64,000 bases of DNA from Micropterix aruncella (GCA_944548615.1 OX155974.1:248001-312000); one strand, 5' to 3'. Counted from the first letter of the stretch, positions 11,509 through 22,408 are shown. The notes: generated by a model from the sequence alone, not told the origin. Numbers and translations: made by a program.

Positions 11509-11617
11509 AAAACAACTTGCATAAATATTGAATTTTATATTCCAATATGTGGCAATACTAAACACGAAACGTCAAAATTATCACACGAAACGTCAAATTT
11601 CCGCTTTATTTTACCTC

Positions 11618-11626
11618 TATATATAA
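11618..11626 (+). promoter_or_regulatory. TATA-like box of gene A
   Basis: 'tatatataa' lies 30 bp before the ATG at 11648, and A/T-rich boxes sit at the same place in genes C, D and E. If used as a TATA box at the usual distance it would leave almost no 5' UTR, so the true initiation site is uncertain. The ATG context 'ttcaccatgg' is good. Confidence 0.45.
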
Positions 11627-11647
11627 TAAAAAGTATAAATATTCACC

Positions 11648-12760
11648 ATGGAAAGGCAGGAAAATGATGAAAACAATGCAGACATTAAAGTGAAGATAGA
11701 ATTAGAGTTCGATGTCGAAGACAGGATGCCAAGTTGCTCTGACAATAAATACAATGAAACGTTGAAACCAGAAAGCGATATTTGCTACAAAGAAGAGCAA
11801 CCAAATTCTTCTTATATGGAAGCAAATATTCTGGAATTTGAAGAAAAGGCAGTGGCTTTCATAAAACCCGAAGTAAGCGTGATGAAAGAGATCAAAGTAT
11901 TGTTAACGAAATTTGATAAATTCACATGCGTTGTCTGCGATCGCCATCTAGACAGAAGCGTGCCAATGGGAGCATGCAAGCATTCCAATGAAATTGTGCT
12001 ATTTTGCAAAGACTGTATCAGGCCAAATGTTAAAAAATATATTTGTGTCAAATGTAGATACGAATCAAGTAGTAGATTTAAACTAATTCAGCATGTCGAT
12101 AGAGTGCATAGGAAATTAAGGAAATATACGTGTGAAGAGTGTGACAGTGCATTTTCATGTAGAGGAAATTTGAAAACACACGTCCAATCGATCCATCGCA
12201 AACTAAAGCATGCGTGTCAGCAGTGTAAGAAAGTCTTTTTTAATCGTAGCAGCTTATATGTGCATGTTAATTTCACTCACCGGCAGTTGAATGTATTCAC
12301 GTGTGATTTATGCAACACAGAATTTCCAAATCAAACAAGCTTTAAACGGCACATCGATGGCGTTCATAGAAAAATGAAGGAATTTGAATGTAAGGAATGC
12401 AAACGCGCTTTCTATATGAGTGGTCATTTAATTCGACATGTCAATTCTGTCCACCGGAAATTGAAGCCTTTCGCGTGCGACAAATGCAATCGCAGTTTTG
12501 CAAGGCGTGCAAATTTAAAGGACCATATAAACTCAGTCCATCTCAGAATGAAGTATAGTTGTGCGGAATGTAACGGAGCTTTCACCCAAAAGTCGAACTT
12601 AATCGGACATATAAATGTAATACATCGAAAAATTAAGCCCTTTGTTTGCACAAAATGCAAGCATGCATTTGGTTGGAAAATTCATCATAAAAATCACATG
12701 ACTGCTGCCAAATGCCAAATAAAAAATATTAAACAATCGATAAGCAAAGGTCGGCGGTAG
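11648..12760 (+). CDS. Zinc-finger protein A (8 C2H2 fingers)
   Basis: A 370-residue single-exon protein, probably a nuclear DNA-binding regulator. Residues 1-90 are acidic and hold three sumoylation-type motifs (VKIE, LKPE, IKPE). A cysteine module follows (CVVC near 94, then CKH and CKDC near 110-123). Eight fingers of the form C-x2-C-x12-H-x4-H run from about 133, with the last one ending in C. Linkers are RKLKPF-like, not TGEKP. Predicted contact residues (-1,2,3,6) for fingers 2, 3 and 6 are C,G,N,T; N,S,S,V; R,A,N,D, unlike its paralogs. The start fits a Kozak-like context shared by all copies. The target and the regulated process are unknown. Confidence 0.9.
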   Translation: MERQENDENNADIKVKIELEFDVEDRMPSCSDNKYNETLKPESDICYKEEQPNSSYMEANILEFEEKAVAFIKPEVSVMKEIKVLLTKFDKFTCVVCDRHLDRSVPMGACKHSNEIVLFCKDCIRPNVKKYICVKCRYESSSRFKLIQHVDRVHRKLRKYTCEECDSAFSCRGNLKTHVQSIHRKLKHACQQCKKVFFNRSSLYVHVNFTHRQLNVFTCDLCNTEFPNQTSFKRHIDGVHRKMKEFECKECKRAFYMSGHLIRHVNSVHRKLKPFACDKCNRSFARRANLKDHINSVHLRMKYSCAECNGAFTQKSNLIGHINVIHRKIKPFVCTKCKHAFGWKIHHKNHMTAAKCQIKNIKQSISKGRR

Positions 12761-13944
12761 ACCTTTGATAAGTACTCTTCGTCTTCTAAGCAAGCAGAAC
12801 ATAGTGCATCGGTGGAGCACGAACACTTTTTTAGATGAAATCGAAAAATGCGATCTCCAGTTGGTAGTATATTCTATTGTATGTATGCATTTTATTTTTC
12901 AGTTTCTTTTTGTGAATTTTTATTTATCTACGAACAACCAATACGAAACAATCAAATGCTTCTATATAATACGATTCTAATTACTTAAAAACCTAGATTT
13001 AAGTGTGTATGTTTATTATATTATTTTTAAGGAACAGTCAAATGCATATTTTATTGATCATTCTAATGACTTTAAATTTACCTAGATATAAGTGTGTATG
13101 TTTATTTTGAATTATAAGTCAGAAACCTAGTTTTTATCGACCAGTGGTGACTTGTTTAACTTATTTTATTTTCGGATATAAATCATTTATTGTATCTTAG
13201 TTGAAATAATATAATGAGCAGGAGAGGAGTCTGTTACGACGCGGAGAAAATGTAAATATAATGTTTTTAAAAATAAGGATAATAAGTCTAATAAATTTGT
13301 AATATTATATTAAATATGCCTACTTACCAAGGTAATATTAGGTAATTGACAGTATATTCTATGGAATTATCGTAAAACTTTGTAGGTATAGTGTTTTAAT
13401 ATTATGTCGTTCTGTTCAATATTAATATTGTTTTATTCCACTTATCCGTTAATTACAAAGGTGGTGATTTCTGCAGTATGTTATAGTAGTTATAAATGGA
13501 ATAATTAATGTTATTATTAATATTAAATTTAACTTTTGCTACTATTCCGTGGTTTAATTTCATATCAAATTCTTGTCATTTGCCAGCTAATAATTCGAAT
13601 TTCATCTGCTGCTCAGTTCAATAAATGGAGTTCAAAACGGCAGATAAAATGAGTTATATCTAGGATATGTCTTTCTATCCGTTTCATAATTTTTAATACG
13701 TTTTGAGGGTATTAATGAACAGTTTCGGTGACATGACATTCCATAATATTACGGACTTCATTTCGTCGTCTAATAACTACTTGGATGGTCTTAGATGGTC
13801 ATCTATTGGATCTACATCTAATTAGATGGTCATCATCATACTTGGTGTATTAGCAGAAAGAGTAGAACCTACGTTTTGGAAAAAAATATTATATTGCAAC
13901 AGTAATGTGAGAATAGTAAGACAAAATATAACCTAGAGACCGAT
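12761..13944 (+). repeat. Shared 3' flank of zinc-finger unit A
   Basis: This non-coding DNA is common to units A, C, D and E. It starts with 'acctttgat' after the stop codon, passes 'gtctgttacgacgcgg' and reaches 'gagaccgat'. Compared with D and E it lacks a block of about 290 bp, which groups A with C. No conserved frame is visible. Confidence 0.75.
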
Positions 13945-13975
<31 letters not shown>

Positions 13976-15339
13976 TTTCTTACAACTTGGTATAGAGTTA
14001 ACAGTGAGATCGTACAGATATGATTTGTAATTATTTATATAAGTAATAAGAAAATGAATACATCCTATACGATCATTCTATACGAATGCCCAACTAGACC
14101 GAACAGCCTGTATCTGGGCATACGAAATATATAGCCTTTGTTTTTTAGTAGTACTGACGTTTGAGTAGTGCTGACTAATAGACTACTTTCAATACTAACA
14201 CTAAGATAATGAATAAAGAAATAAAATATAAGAAAATAACTGAAAAAAAGAAAATTAAAAAATAAAATGGCATAAAATAGTAAACATATTAATACAAATA
14301 TATATGATAAAGGGTTAGTAACATACATATATACACATATACACATACAAACATATATACATACATATATAATAATACACACACACACACACATGTTTTA
14401 AATTATTGTATGAAGCAATTCATTTTCAGTCTTTGTACGACCTACTTCGTAAAGGAGCCATTTTTTTACTTTTATCTTAAATTGGTGTATATTTTGAACA
14501 TTTTTTACTGACTCGTCTAAAGTATTAAAATTTTTTGGGGCGATGAAATACAACTGTCTTTGGGCAAAGGTTGTATGTACGTGAGGAATTACATAGTTCG
14601 TCCCTTCAGCCATTCTAGTTGGTCTTTGCTGCTGGCTTCGGGAACGTTTCTCTAAGGTCTTGTAAAAATGTATTAGGCATTGTTTCACGAACAACTGACG
14701 AATATCCAAAACACTTGCTTCGCTGAACAGCAGGTCAGAGTCATGGCGGGGATGTTTTCTGTAAGTAACCCTCAATAATAATTTCTGGGCTTTAACCAGT
14801 GGTTCAAGTACTTGTTTCGTACAGGCCCCCCATGCAATGATACCGTGCATCCATAAGCTTTGGCAAAGCGCCGTGTACACAATTTTTAACGTCGGTTTTG
14901 CCAGAATATTACGTAGCTCACGAAAGACGTATACTAACTTTCGAGTGCGTGATGTAAGTTCATTTAGTTGGTTCTTCCAGGTTAACCTGGAATCAATGGT
15001 CAAACCAAGATACCTAATCTCGCCTTCTTTATGAACGATCGGGCAGGCGCAGTTGGGTGGCTTAGGGCAGTTGATAGAGTGAACCTTTAGTTGGAATTCG
15101 CTTGTTGTAACGTCTGATCGCAATCCAAATGAGACCATTTTAGTCTTTAAAGCATTCAGCGTCAGCACGTGTCTATCTAGCCAACCTTTCACAATGTCTC
15201 GATTCATCTGCGATTTTTCGAAAGCTTCTTTCCATGAATTGGCTACCGTCAGCAGGACAGTGTCATCTGCAAAAGAGACGATCCGTGTGTTGTCCCCGAG
15301 TGGCAGGTCACATATCTCGTTGACGTACAATAGGAAGAG
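13945..15339 (-). mobile_element. 5'-truncated LINE inserted in unit A
   Basis: The insert has a (TTTA)n tract at its left edge (its 3' tail on the minus strand). It is flanked by 'gaccgat' on both sides (13938-13944 and 15340-15346). The uninterrupted site is visible in units C (about 28283), D (about 38800) and E (about 63352). The frame at 14398-15337 encodes the C-terminal two thirds of an RT with FADD in place (VSFADDTVLL), then LGLTIDSRLTW and the thumb. It is cut off just before the GVPQG motif region. The first 15 residues of the open frame, before LFLLYVNE, are read from the target DNA and do not belong to the LINE. It is related to the LINE at 29104-32528. Confidence 0.9.
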
Positions 15340-15346
15340 GACCGAT

Positions 15347-16136
15347 GTCTCAATACCGTCTCCTAAGAGGCGTGTTGTACTCATACTAATATTTCTGCTC
15401 CTTTACTGATTCTATCACGTGACATCGACGTTTAAATTATTCAGTTTGAAAAATAAGAGTTAGTCGTGCCTCCGTTAAATAATCATTACTTTTGAATACT
15501 ATTGAGATAGGTAGGTACCGACAATTTGTGGTTAAGCTATACGAAATGTAAGACAAAACATAACCTCAAAATGTATCTAGAAGTACATTTTGAGTCTCTG
15601 AAAACGACTTCTCTATATCCGCTTTGATTAGTTTTGGTAATTTTTTTAGCAAAGTTTATGAATAGGTAACGTGAATAAATGACAAAACGAACGCGATTTT
15701 TAGACTCTTTCAGCAACTAGTCAGAGTTCACAACCAATTGGTGTCGCCGAACGGTGCGCAAACCGTCCAGTAGCGTCGGGCCATGCAATCCCACCATGGG
15801 TCCACCAGCTGTGAGACCTGAGACACGAGAGTCTTACCCGGGGTAGCCTTTCGCACGTGGAGGCTTCTGAATAGGAGCTAAATCGTGAGTTGAACTGATC
15901 AGAGAAAATAAGGATTTTATGGCCCAAGCTGCACGAAACCATTCGCTGCCCAATATAATCAATTAGTCCTTGATTAAAAGCCATTCGTTATCAATTTCAT
16001 TATAGACGACCAAATAAATTGCTATTAGTTTCGCCGTCACTGCCTTCTGTGCCACCTGCATTTCACCAACGCAGAAGGGTTGCCAGCAGGTACTATGGAG
16101 TTGAGCAATCTAATATGCAATTCAATGACGCTACAC
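15347..16136 (+). repeat. Shared 3' flank of unit A, continued
   Basis: This continues the duplicated flank after the LINE. It includes a piece of the GC-rich repeat family (15697-15960, with 'cgccgaacggtgcgcaaacc'). The same segment occurs at 28290-29083 in unit C and, inverted, from about 38205 in unit D. Confidence 0.75.
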
Positions 16137-16322
16137 GGCCCGGTGGCATAGTGGTTAGGACGCCTGATCTTACATTGTAAGGTCCCGGGTTCGAATCCCC
16201 GCTGGGTCACTATTTTCCGTTGGGATAAAATTAACGGAATTGCATTCACAATTTTGTCAATTGAATGCAATAACAAGACATTTGCTTACACACAGTTATT
16301 CGCACACTTACATATGCACACG
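16137..16322 (+). mobile_element. tRNA-derived SINE, 5' part (copy in unit A)
   Basis: The head at 16137-16209 resembles a tRNA. 'ggcccgg' pairs with 'ctgggtc' as an acceptor stem, 'tggcatagtggttagga' is an A box, and 'gggttcgaatcccc' is a B box. The D and anticodon arms are imperfect, so it is a SINE head, not a working tRNA gene. The SINE is interrupted at 16322/16323 by a LINE and resumes at 18728. The uninterrupted body is seen at 32530-32770. Confidence 0.8.
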
Positions 16323-18727
16323 CTAGTATCAATAACCTTCTATCTTCAATCGACTGGCCGCACTATCTTGACGGTGCTGACCTAGAAACATTAGTAGCAA
16401 AATTTTACGATATCTTGTAGACCGCGATCGAGCAGTTCGTGCCGCAAACCGACGTCCGTAACTCGAGATTCCCAAAGTGGTACTCGGTCCCTCTAATTAA
16501 AGTAATTAAGGAAAAGCGTAAAGCTCATACGAGGTGGAAAAAATATGGTAATCCTCTTGATTATGACGAATTCACGTTACTGAGGGCTCGTCAAAAACGA
16601 TTACAATCTGAATGTTTCAATTATTATACTCAGGAATGCGAGTCTACAATTCGCAGTAATCCAAAGTTTTTATGGACTTATATAAAGTCACTTCGGAAAG
16701 ACAGCAATATACCTAGGGAAATGATTAATAATGGAGAAACGTTCAGCGATGGCACACATATATGTGAAGGTTTCAGTGTCTACTTTAAATCAGTGTTCAT
16801 AGAATCGGAAACCGATTCGAACACATGTCACGCAACGCCTAAAAGTGGCTCGCACAATTCGTTGAGTATCGGAGGCATCGAAATCAGCCAAGATATTATT
16901 CTTAGATACTTAAAGAAAATTGATATAAATAAGGGTTCGGGCAGTGACTCCATCCCTCCTATATTTATATATAATTGTGCTCAGTCCCTCTCTGTTCCAC
17001 TGGCCATTCTTTTCGACAAATCACTTAAGGCGGGCATTTTTCCGACGAGATGGAAAGAAGCGTGTGTCGTTCCAATTCACAAGGCCGGCCCAAAGAATGT
17101 AGTATCTAATTACAGACCGATATCTATTCTTCCGGTTATTAGCAAGTTATTTGAGAAGGTGGTATACGATTCCCTGCTGCCCTCGTTTAGGACAATTCTC
17201 CCTGAGAATCAGCATGGTTTCTTACCAGGACGCTCGGTTACATCAAATCTATGCCAATTTCTTGACTTTGTCACGGTCAACATGGATAAGAGACTGCAAG
17301 TAGATGTAATTTACACCGATTTCTCGAAGGCGTTTGACCGCGTCGACCACGGTATTCTACTTGGAAAATTAGAATCTGTGGGCATACACGGCGACCTACT
17401 GCGATGGCTCTCATCGTACTTGAGGAACAGGCGACAGGCTGTTGTACTGGGTGGTTTTCGGTCGAATTATGTAAACATTCCATCTGGTGTACCCCAGGGC
17501 TCTCATCTTGGTCCGCTGCTGTTCAATGTATATATACACGATATTCAGGATTGTTTCCAACACTCACACTGCATTATGTACGCTGACGATCTTAAAGTTT
17601 ATTCTGTGGTCAAAGATATTTCACAGTGTCATCGATTACAGGAGGACCTTGCTCGCATGTCAGACTATTGCTCTCTCAATAAATTAAGTTTAAATGCGGC
17701 GAAATGCAGCAAGTTATCCTTTACTCGTAACCGATCAAAGTATGATTTCGACTACAGGATAGGAGGAGAGATTATAGTAGAGAAGAGTGTAGTGCGGGAT
17801 TTGGGGATAATGCTGGACAACAAATTAATGCTGGATACACACATTGAACACTTGGTGGGAAAAGCTTACAGAGCTCTCGGTTTCGTATTGAGAGCATGCA
17901 AACCATTCTCCGACATTAATGTGCTCTTCACTCTTTATAACGCCTACGTTCGCAGTATAGTGGAGTTTGCGTCACCTATATGGTCACCGCAGTATAATGT
18001 ACACATTGACCGTATAGAGCGTATTCAGAAAACCTTCGTAAGGCACTTGTGTCATCGAACCCTCGCTGAATATACCTCATATTCTGACGGATTGGCAAGG
18101 TTCGAAATGCTGAGTCTTCAGCAGCGACGTAAAGTGACTGATATGACGTTCTTCCACAATATACTTTCGCATCATATCGACAGCCCACAAATTCTAAGCA
18201 GAATAGCCTTAAACGTCCCATCGCGCCGAACTCGTCACCCAAGGGTATTCAATGTACCCAGACTCCATACAAATCAAGCAAGGAATTCAACTCTGCATCG
18301 AATTATGGAAGCCTACGACGAATCGTTTCAGGAGCTTGACATTTTCTCAATGAGCAAAAACGAGTTTATCAGAGCGGTAATAGACCACACCTTAAAAGCT
18401 TGAACAGACACATACCTGTGCAGAATCACACACTCTCATATATACACAACTGACACATACACGTAGATGTACTTACACACACCCATTAAACACACATTAC
18501 AATCACACACATAAGCACACTCATCCTACTCTATCGTACACACTCAGAAATCGAGAGAACATGATAATATAACATAATATATAAATATTATTACACATCA
18601 CGCACATTAACTGTATATTACCAGGAGACTATTTTGGCCGTAATATTGTTATTATTATTTATTAACTTAAGACCTGTGCGCTGTTTTTCTCTTTTGTTGG
18701 AATAAAAAATAAAAATAAAATAAAAAG
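16323..18727 (+). mobile_element. LINE inserted into the SINE of unit A
   Basis: Comparison with the other SINE copy (empty site near 32678, 'cgcacacgtaatag') places this insert to within a base. It begins in the endonuclease-RT linker, so it is 5'-truncated, and ends in an (AAAAT)n-like tail. At most one or two bases are duplicated, which is unusual for target-primed reverse transcription. It holds the RT gene at 16439-18403. Confidence 0.85.
16439..18403 (+). CDS. LINE reverse transcriptase, long open frame
   Basis: About 654 residues are open and hold a full RT. An N-terminal basic region is followed by VVPIHKAG and NYRPISILPVISKLFEKVV, HGFLPGRS, IYTDFSKAFDRVDH, SGVPQGSHLGPLLF, the catalytic MYADDLKVY, and thumb motifs LNAAKCSKLSF and VRDLGIML. 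The C-terminal region carries YVRSIVEFASPIWSP. The frame opens at a GTG and is open upstream until a TAG at about 16418-16420, before which codons such as SSIDWPHYL read in the same frame. The ORF is therefore really the downstream part of a longer endonuclease-RT protein cut by one stop. It is APE-type and jockey-like by motif. Confidence 0.85.
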   Translation: MPQTDVRNSRFPKWYSVPLIKVIKEKRKAHTRWKKYGNPLDYDEFTLLRARQKRLQSECFNYYTQECESTIRSNPKFLWTYIKSLRKDSNIPREMINNGETFSDGTHICEGFSVYFKSVFIESETDSNTCHATPKSGSHNSLSIGGIEISQDIILRYLKKIDINKGSGSDSIPPIFIYNCAQSLSVPLAILFDKSLKAGIFPTRWKEACVVPIHKAGPKNVVSNYRPISILPVISKLFEKVVYDSLLPSFRTILPENQHGFLPGRSVTSNLCQFLDFVTVNMDKRLQVDVIYTDFSKAFDRVDHGILLGKLESVGIHGDLLRWLSSYLRNRRQAVVLGGFRSNYVNIPSGVPQGSHLGPLLFNVYIHDIQDCFQHSHCIMYADDLKVYSVVKDISQCHRLQEDLARMSDYCSLNKLSLNAAKCSKLSFTRNRSKYDFDYRIGGEIIVEKSVVRDLGIMLDNKLMLDTHIEHLVGKAYRALGFVLRACKPFSDINVLFTLYNAYVRSIVEFASPIWSPQYNVHIDRIERIQKTFVRHLCHRTLAEYTSYSDGLARFEMLSLQQRRKVTDMTFFHNILSHHIDSPQILSRIALNVPSRRTRHPRVFNVPRLHTNQARNSTLHRIMEAYDESFQELDIFSMSKNEFIRAVIDHTLKA

Positions 18728-18825
18728 TAATAGTAGGGTTGGTTGTAAGAGATTGTCATATGACAATAAAACCGCCCTTTGTGATTTCACGATAAAGAGT
18801 AGAAACAAACAAACAAACAATTATA
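18728..18825 (+). mobile_element. SINE 3' part (copy in unit A)
   Basis: 'taatagtagggttgg', the hairpin 'gattgtcatatgacaat', 'accgccctttgtg' and an (AAAC)n tail complete the SINE begun at 16137. The tail resembles 3' ends shared by lepidopteran SINEs and LINEs. Confidence 0.75.
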
Positions 18826-18982
18826 TCAGGATTCAAATCGTTTCTTCGGAAATACGATTGTTCAAATTACAGTAATAAATCGCATGCGATAGTTCATGTT
18901 TCGTTTCTTGAAAATTAAACTCTAATTGGCAACTGAAACGTCTAATGTAATGTTATAAACACTGTTCGATAAAAACTAGGTT
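18826..18982. repeat. End of duplicated segment A with an inverted scrap
   Basis: Down to about 18955 the text matches 32770-32888 in unit C. Then 'cactgttcgataaaaactagg' (18961-18981) is an inverted piece of the zinc-finger 3' flank (compare 39856-39876), and R2-like sequence starts directly after it. This marks a rearrangement breakpoint. Confidence 0.6.
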
Positions 18983-21594
18983 TTAGCATCTCTGGCGTCC
19001 AGTCATACAACATTACTTTCCAGTGCATTGGAGGAGGAATGCAAAAGTCTCCTTGTTGTCCAATCATTCTGGCATTGAAGGCCAATAGCGTGAGCCATAC
19101 TATTGCTGTCGTAATCTCCCCGCAAGAGAGACTTCTTCAAGTCCACATCGCTCATGGTTGTACTGCCATACCCCAGACCAGTGCCATTCTGGCTGATTCC
19201 AGTAAGGAACTTTTTGTGGCAGTCAACGCGGGCTTGTAGATCATTTGACTCACTACGGCCACTTACTACGTGCTTCGATATTGCCGGATCCTTGGAATTG
19301 CTTAGAATCGAATTTTTGGTTATTCTGGAGTTGGCGTAGAGAAGAGAGGGCAGTTTTAGAGCTAGCCCAAAATTGTGTTTGGACCTGAAGAGAGTCGAGG
19401 GGTCAGCTGGTTTGGCTAAGGACAACCAGGATTTTAAACTAGCTGTCGTAAATAAGAAAGGGCCATGACAAATGTGAAGTTAGATAGTTGTCATAGATCC
19501 AAGCCTTACGAGGGCCAGAGATTAGCAATGCATCTATCTTTACCAGGCAACTACTGAAATGTTCTATAACATGATCGCCAGAGAGGTCTTTTCCTGGCAG
19601 GTGATTTTCCTGCCAAGAAAATTGAAGTGATTATTTGGGTCTATAAGGGAGATAATAGAGCCCTTATAGACTAATAGACTTTGGGTCATAGGACGTAAAT
19701 TTTGTGTCTATGCGGGCGAGTCCAAGGCAAAAACATTTGGAGGGTTTCACTTTTATACAGCCTGACCAGTCGCAGAACAGCTCCACTTTCTGTAATAGCT
19801 GGGAAAGCTGCTTGGGGCTCCTGGTGATAAAAGTTAGGTTATCGGCAAAAACGAGGCACGACGAGGTGTATTGGCCGTCTGTTTTAAAACGGTAACCCCA
19901 CTTCTTGTCGAACTGGGTCAGGCTTTCCAACAGTATATTGAAAACGATATTGAATATCGTCGGAGAAAGGCAACAGCCCTGAAACAGTCCAATTGAATAT
20001 GATATAGAGCGGGTAGTCCATTCTTGCGTTTTGAGATGGAACGTCAGACAGTTGTAGTAGGAGGCTACAATGTCACGCACCACAGGTGGGAAGTTGTACC
20101 AGCGGAGCGCAAAGTGGAGAAGACTGTGCCGAACTGACCCAAAGGCATTCTCTAGGTCGAGCCAGCATACATTGATTTGGCGTTCGTGCTGTCTCGCATC
20201 CTTAATGGCAGCAGCCAAGAGAGAATTGTGCTCGAGGCAGCCTGAGACACCACGCATGAAGCCTTTTTGTACTGACACTCCAAGGTACTCGTTCCGGTGC
20301 ATGAATTCGCTCATCCTCATGTGGACTATGCCAAAAAAGATTTTGGCCATAGTATCTGTCAGAGCAATGGGCCGAGCGTCCTTTGGTCCGGTGCAAACTG
20401 GGACCTTCGGAATTAAGATGACTGTCGCTCGGCCGAAATTCTGTGGGACTACACCGCTATTCCATATACATATGTCGGAAGATGGATCCTAAATATTGCA
20501 GAAGGCAGGGGCACTTTTTATACACTAAGTAGGGAATACCATCGGGACCTGGAGTAGAGCCCGACGGCTTCCTTTTTATTTGATTTAAAATCTCATCTAG
20601 AGATGGGGGTTGAGAGGCTAAAGCTACTGTAGGCAGGTGCGGAGGTTTAATGTCCGGAGGAGGGATGTACGTATGGAGCCGCATTGGATCCTCATAAGTG
20701 GTCAAAAAGTATTCCGTGGCCATTTCTTCCGGGATTTGGATTGTGCCCTTAGCGGCAGACAAAACCTTTTTAATGTAGTTAAAACGGTTTTTGTCAAACC
20801 GGGATTCCTCGTTGGACTTGAGAAATTCTTCTTTGCGCTTGTTGTTTTGCGTTGCTACGCTCTGTATCAGTTTGAGTATAGAGCGGTACGCGGGCGAGAA
20901 ATTGTGGCAGAGGGCCTTATCTCCGGCTTTCTTGTAGCTGGCGACGAACTAGCCGCTTCTGCCTACGGAGCTTTGCTTTGAATGCGTTTTCTCTGTGAAC
21001 CGGGTCAACATGGGTATAGATTTTGGGTACGGTTCACAGACGGTTCACAGAGTGGTCAAGGATTGAAGTTAAATTACTATTGTGAAATTCCCAATCCTCT
21101 TTTGCAAGTGAAGCGAATTTTAGAGGAGGGAAAGATATAATTGGCGCAGGTCGTGGAGACCGGTCAGGTGACAGACTGCGGGCAGATGTGGAGTCTAGGG
21201 ACGTGTGAGGTTCGACTCTGTCCGTGACTCCTTGAGACGGTTTAAGACACTGCCGTGCAGAGTCGCTATCATCATGCCCAGCAATGTGCTTGTTTAGCCA
21301 AGCCAGACGTTTATATTTCTTTTGACAGTAAGGGCAAACAAGGTCCGGTATTTTCGCCATGTCGTTTTGTGGGGTTTCGTCTGAGGTGGCGGGAATTCTC
21401 CCCCCCCCCCCCCTGATAGGCCGCTTGGGGGCATAATTTCTTTTTTTCCTTTTTTGCTTTAGTATAATCGGATCTGGCTTGCAAGGCTATCGATCCGATG
21501 CGTTCTTTCACGCCGTCCACCGTCTCTCCGGCTGTCACAACTCTTTCGTTGTTTGTCATCCTGATAAACAGGTTTTTAACAATAAAATACAAAC
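18983..21594 (-). mobile_element. R2-like LINE, 3'-truncated and decayed
   Basis: On the minus strand the order is N-terminal zinc finger (VCPYCQKKYKRLAWLNKHIAGH, split here for length at about 21300), linker, RT, and the start of the C-terminal region. It is broken by frameshifts, one at a poly-G run near 21402-21414. RT motifs read GSTPGPDGIPY, GVSGCLEHNSLL, CWLDLENAFGSVRH, LFQGCCLSPTIFN. The catalytic box is FADN in place of FADD, so it is dead. The REL-type endonuclease end is missing here but present in the copy at 45476-46745. Confidence 0.85.
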
Positions 21595-21675
21595 GGAGCT
21601 GCCATGGAATTCACCGACCAAAAATCGGGCCCATCATATATAATTATTACACTTCTGGGAGCCCCCCCCCCCAGA
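21595..21675 (-). mobile_element. 3' end of a second R2-like copy, head to tail
   Basis: About 80 bp reproduce, on the minus strand, the 3' terminus seen at 46655-46720 ('cccagaagtgtaa', 'gatgggcccga', 'gaattccatggcagctccg'). It abuts the 5' end of the longer copy in the same orientation, giving a head-to-tail pair. Confidence 0.75.
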
Positions 21676-22320
21676 TTCTACAGATCCTATCAAGCCGCCC
21701 GCCGCGCCGCCTCCTTGGCCGCCCGCCGCCCGTCGCTCTCCGCCGCGTGCCGGCTCTCCCGCGTCCGCCGCCCGCCGCCCGCCGCCGCCAGAGGTCTTCT
21801 GAAAATTAAAACAATATTATTAGTTCTCACGTCCTGTCTGAATTTCAATTCAATTTCAAAAACCTAATTCTGTTGTAGTGATTGAAAATTCCCCCTGACC
21901 ACAAATTTCCGTTTCTTTATTCCATCATAACTTCTAAACGCTTAGACCGATTTAGAAGTCTGCGGTATTACTAGAATCGTTATGTCATCCCGAGTGTCAT
22001 AGAATACCTCAATCTAAAAATATTAAGTGAGTAGTTGTCTAAATGTCCAAATCTCCAAATATCAATACCTAGGTTAAAATAAACACATCGACGGTGGAAA
22101 GGAAAAAGTTACTAAACGACAATTTGGGCGATATTGAGTTATATAATATCACTAGAATCATAAAAAAATCCTGCGTCGATTAGTCCCACTCTCAAACGTC
22201 TGTGGTAGTTTTTGTTGTCGCTTGGTACTTTATATTTTGTTGATTATTTACAGTTTTCGGCGACCAAGCGACAAAAAATTTGGTCATTTCTTTGAAATGT
22301 TCAAAAAAGTCATCTGTCGG
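21676..22320. other. GC-rich tract, then AT-rich DNA
   Basis: 21690-21790 is a CCG-rich tract with imperfect 'gccgcccgccgcc' words; open frames across it are low-complexity and not credible as proteins. 21800-22320 shows no gene. Confidence 0.5.
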
Positions 22321-22408
22321 TTGACTGGAAGATATTGAGTTGGTTGACTGGAAGATATTGGGTTGGTTGACTGGAAGATATTGTGTTGGTTGACTGGAAG
22401 ATATTGTA
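22321..22408 (+). repeat. 23-bp tandem repeat, 4 copies
   Basis: The unit 'ttgactggaagatattg' plus six bases starts at 22321, 22344, 22367 and 22390. Copies differ at only one or two bases. Confidence 0.9.

Noticed and set aside
14398..15384. Full 328-residue protein beginning MSTTRLLGDG
   Set aside because: The first residues are read from the target DNA of the LINE insertion; the same words occur in the empty flanks of units C, D and E.
16137..16209. tRNA gene
   Set aside because: The acceptor stem and B box look right, but the D and anticodon arms do not fold well and it continues into a SINE body present in two copies.
21498..21867. Ala/Arg/Pro-rich frames over the GC-rich tract
   Set aside because: Low-complexity CCG repeat translation without a start context or homology.
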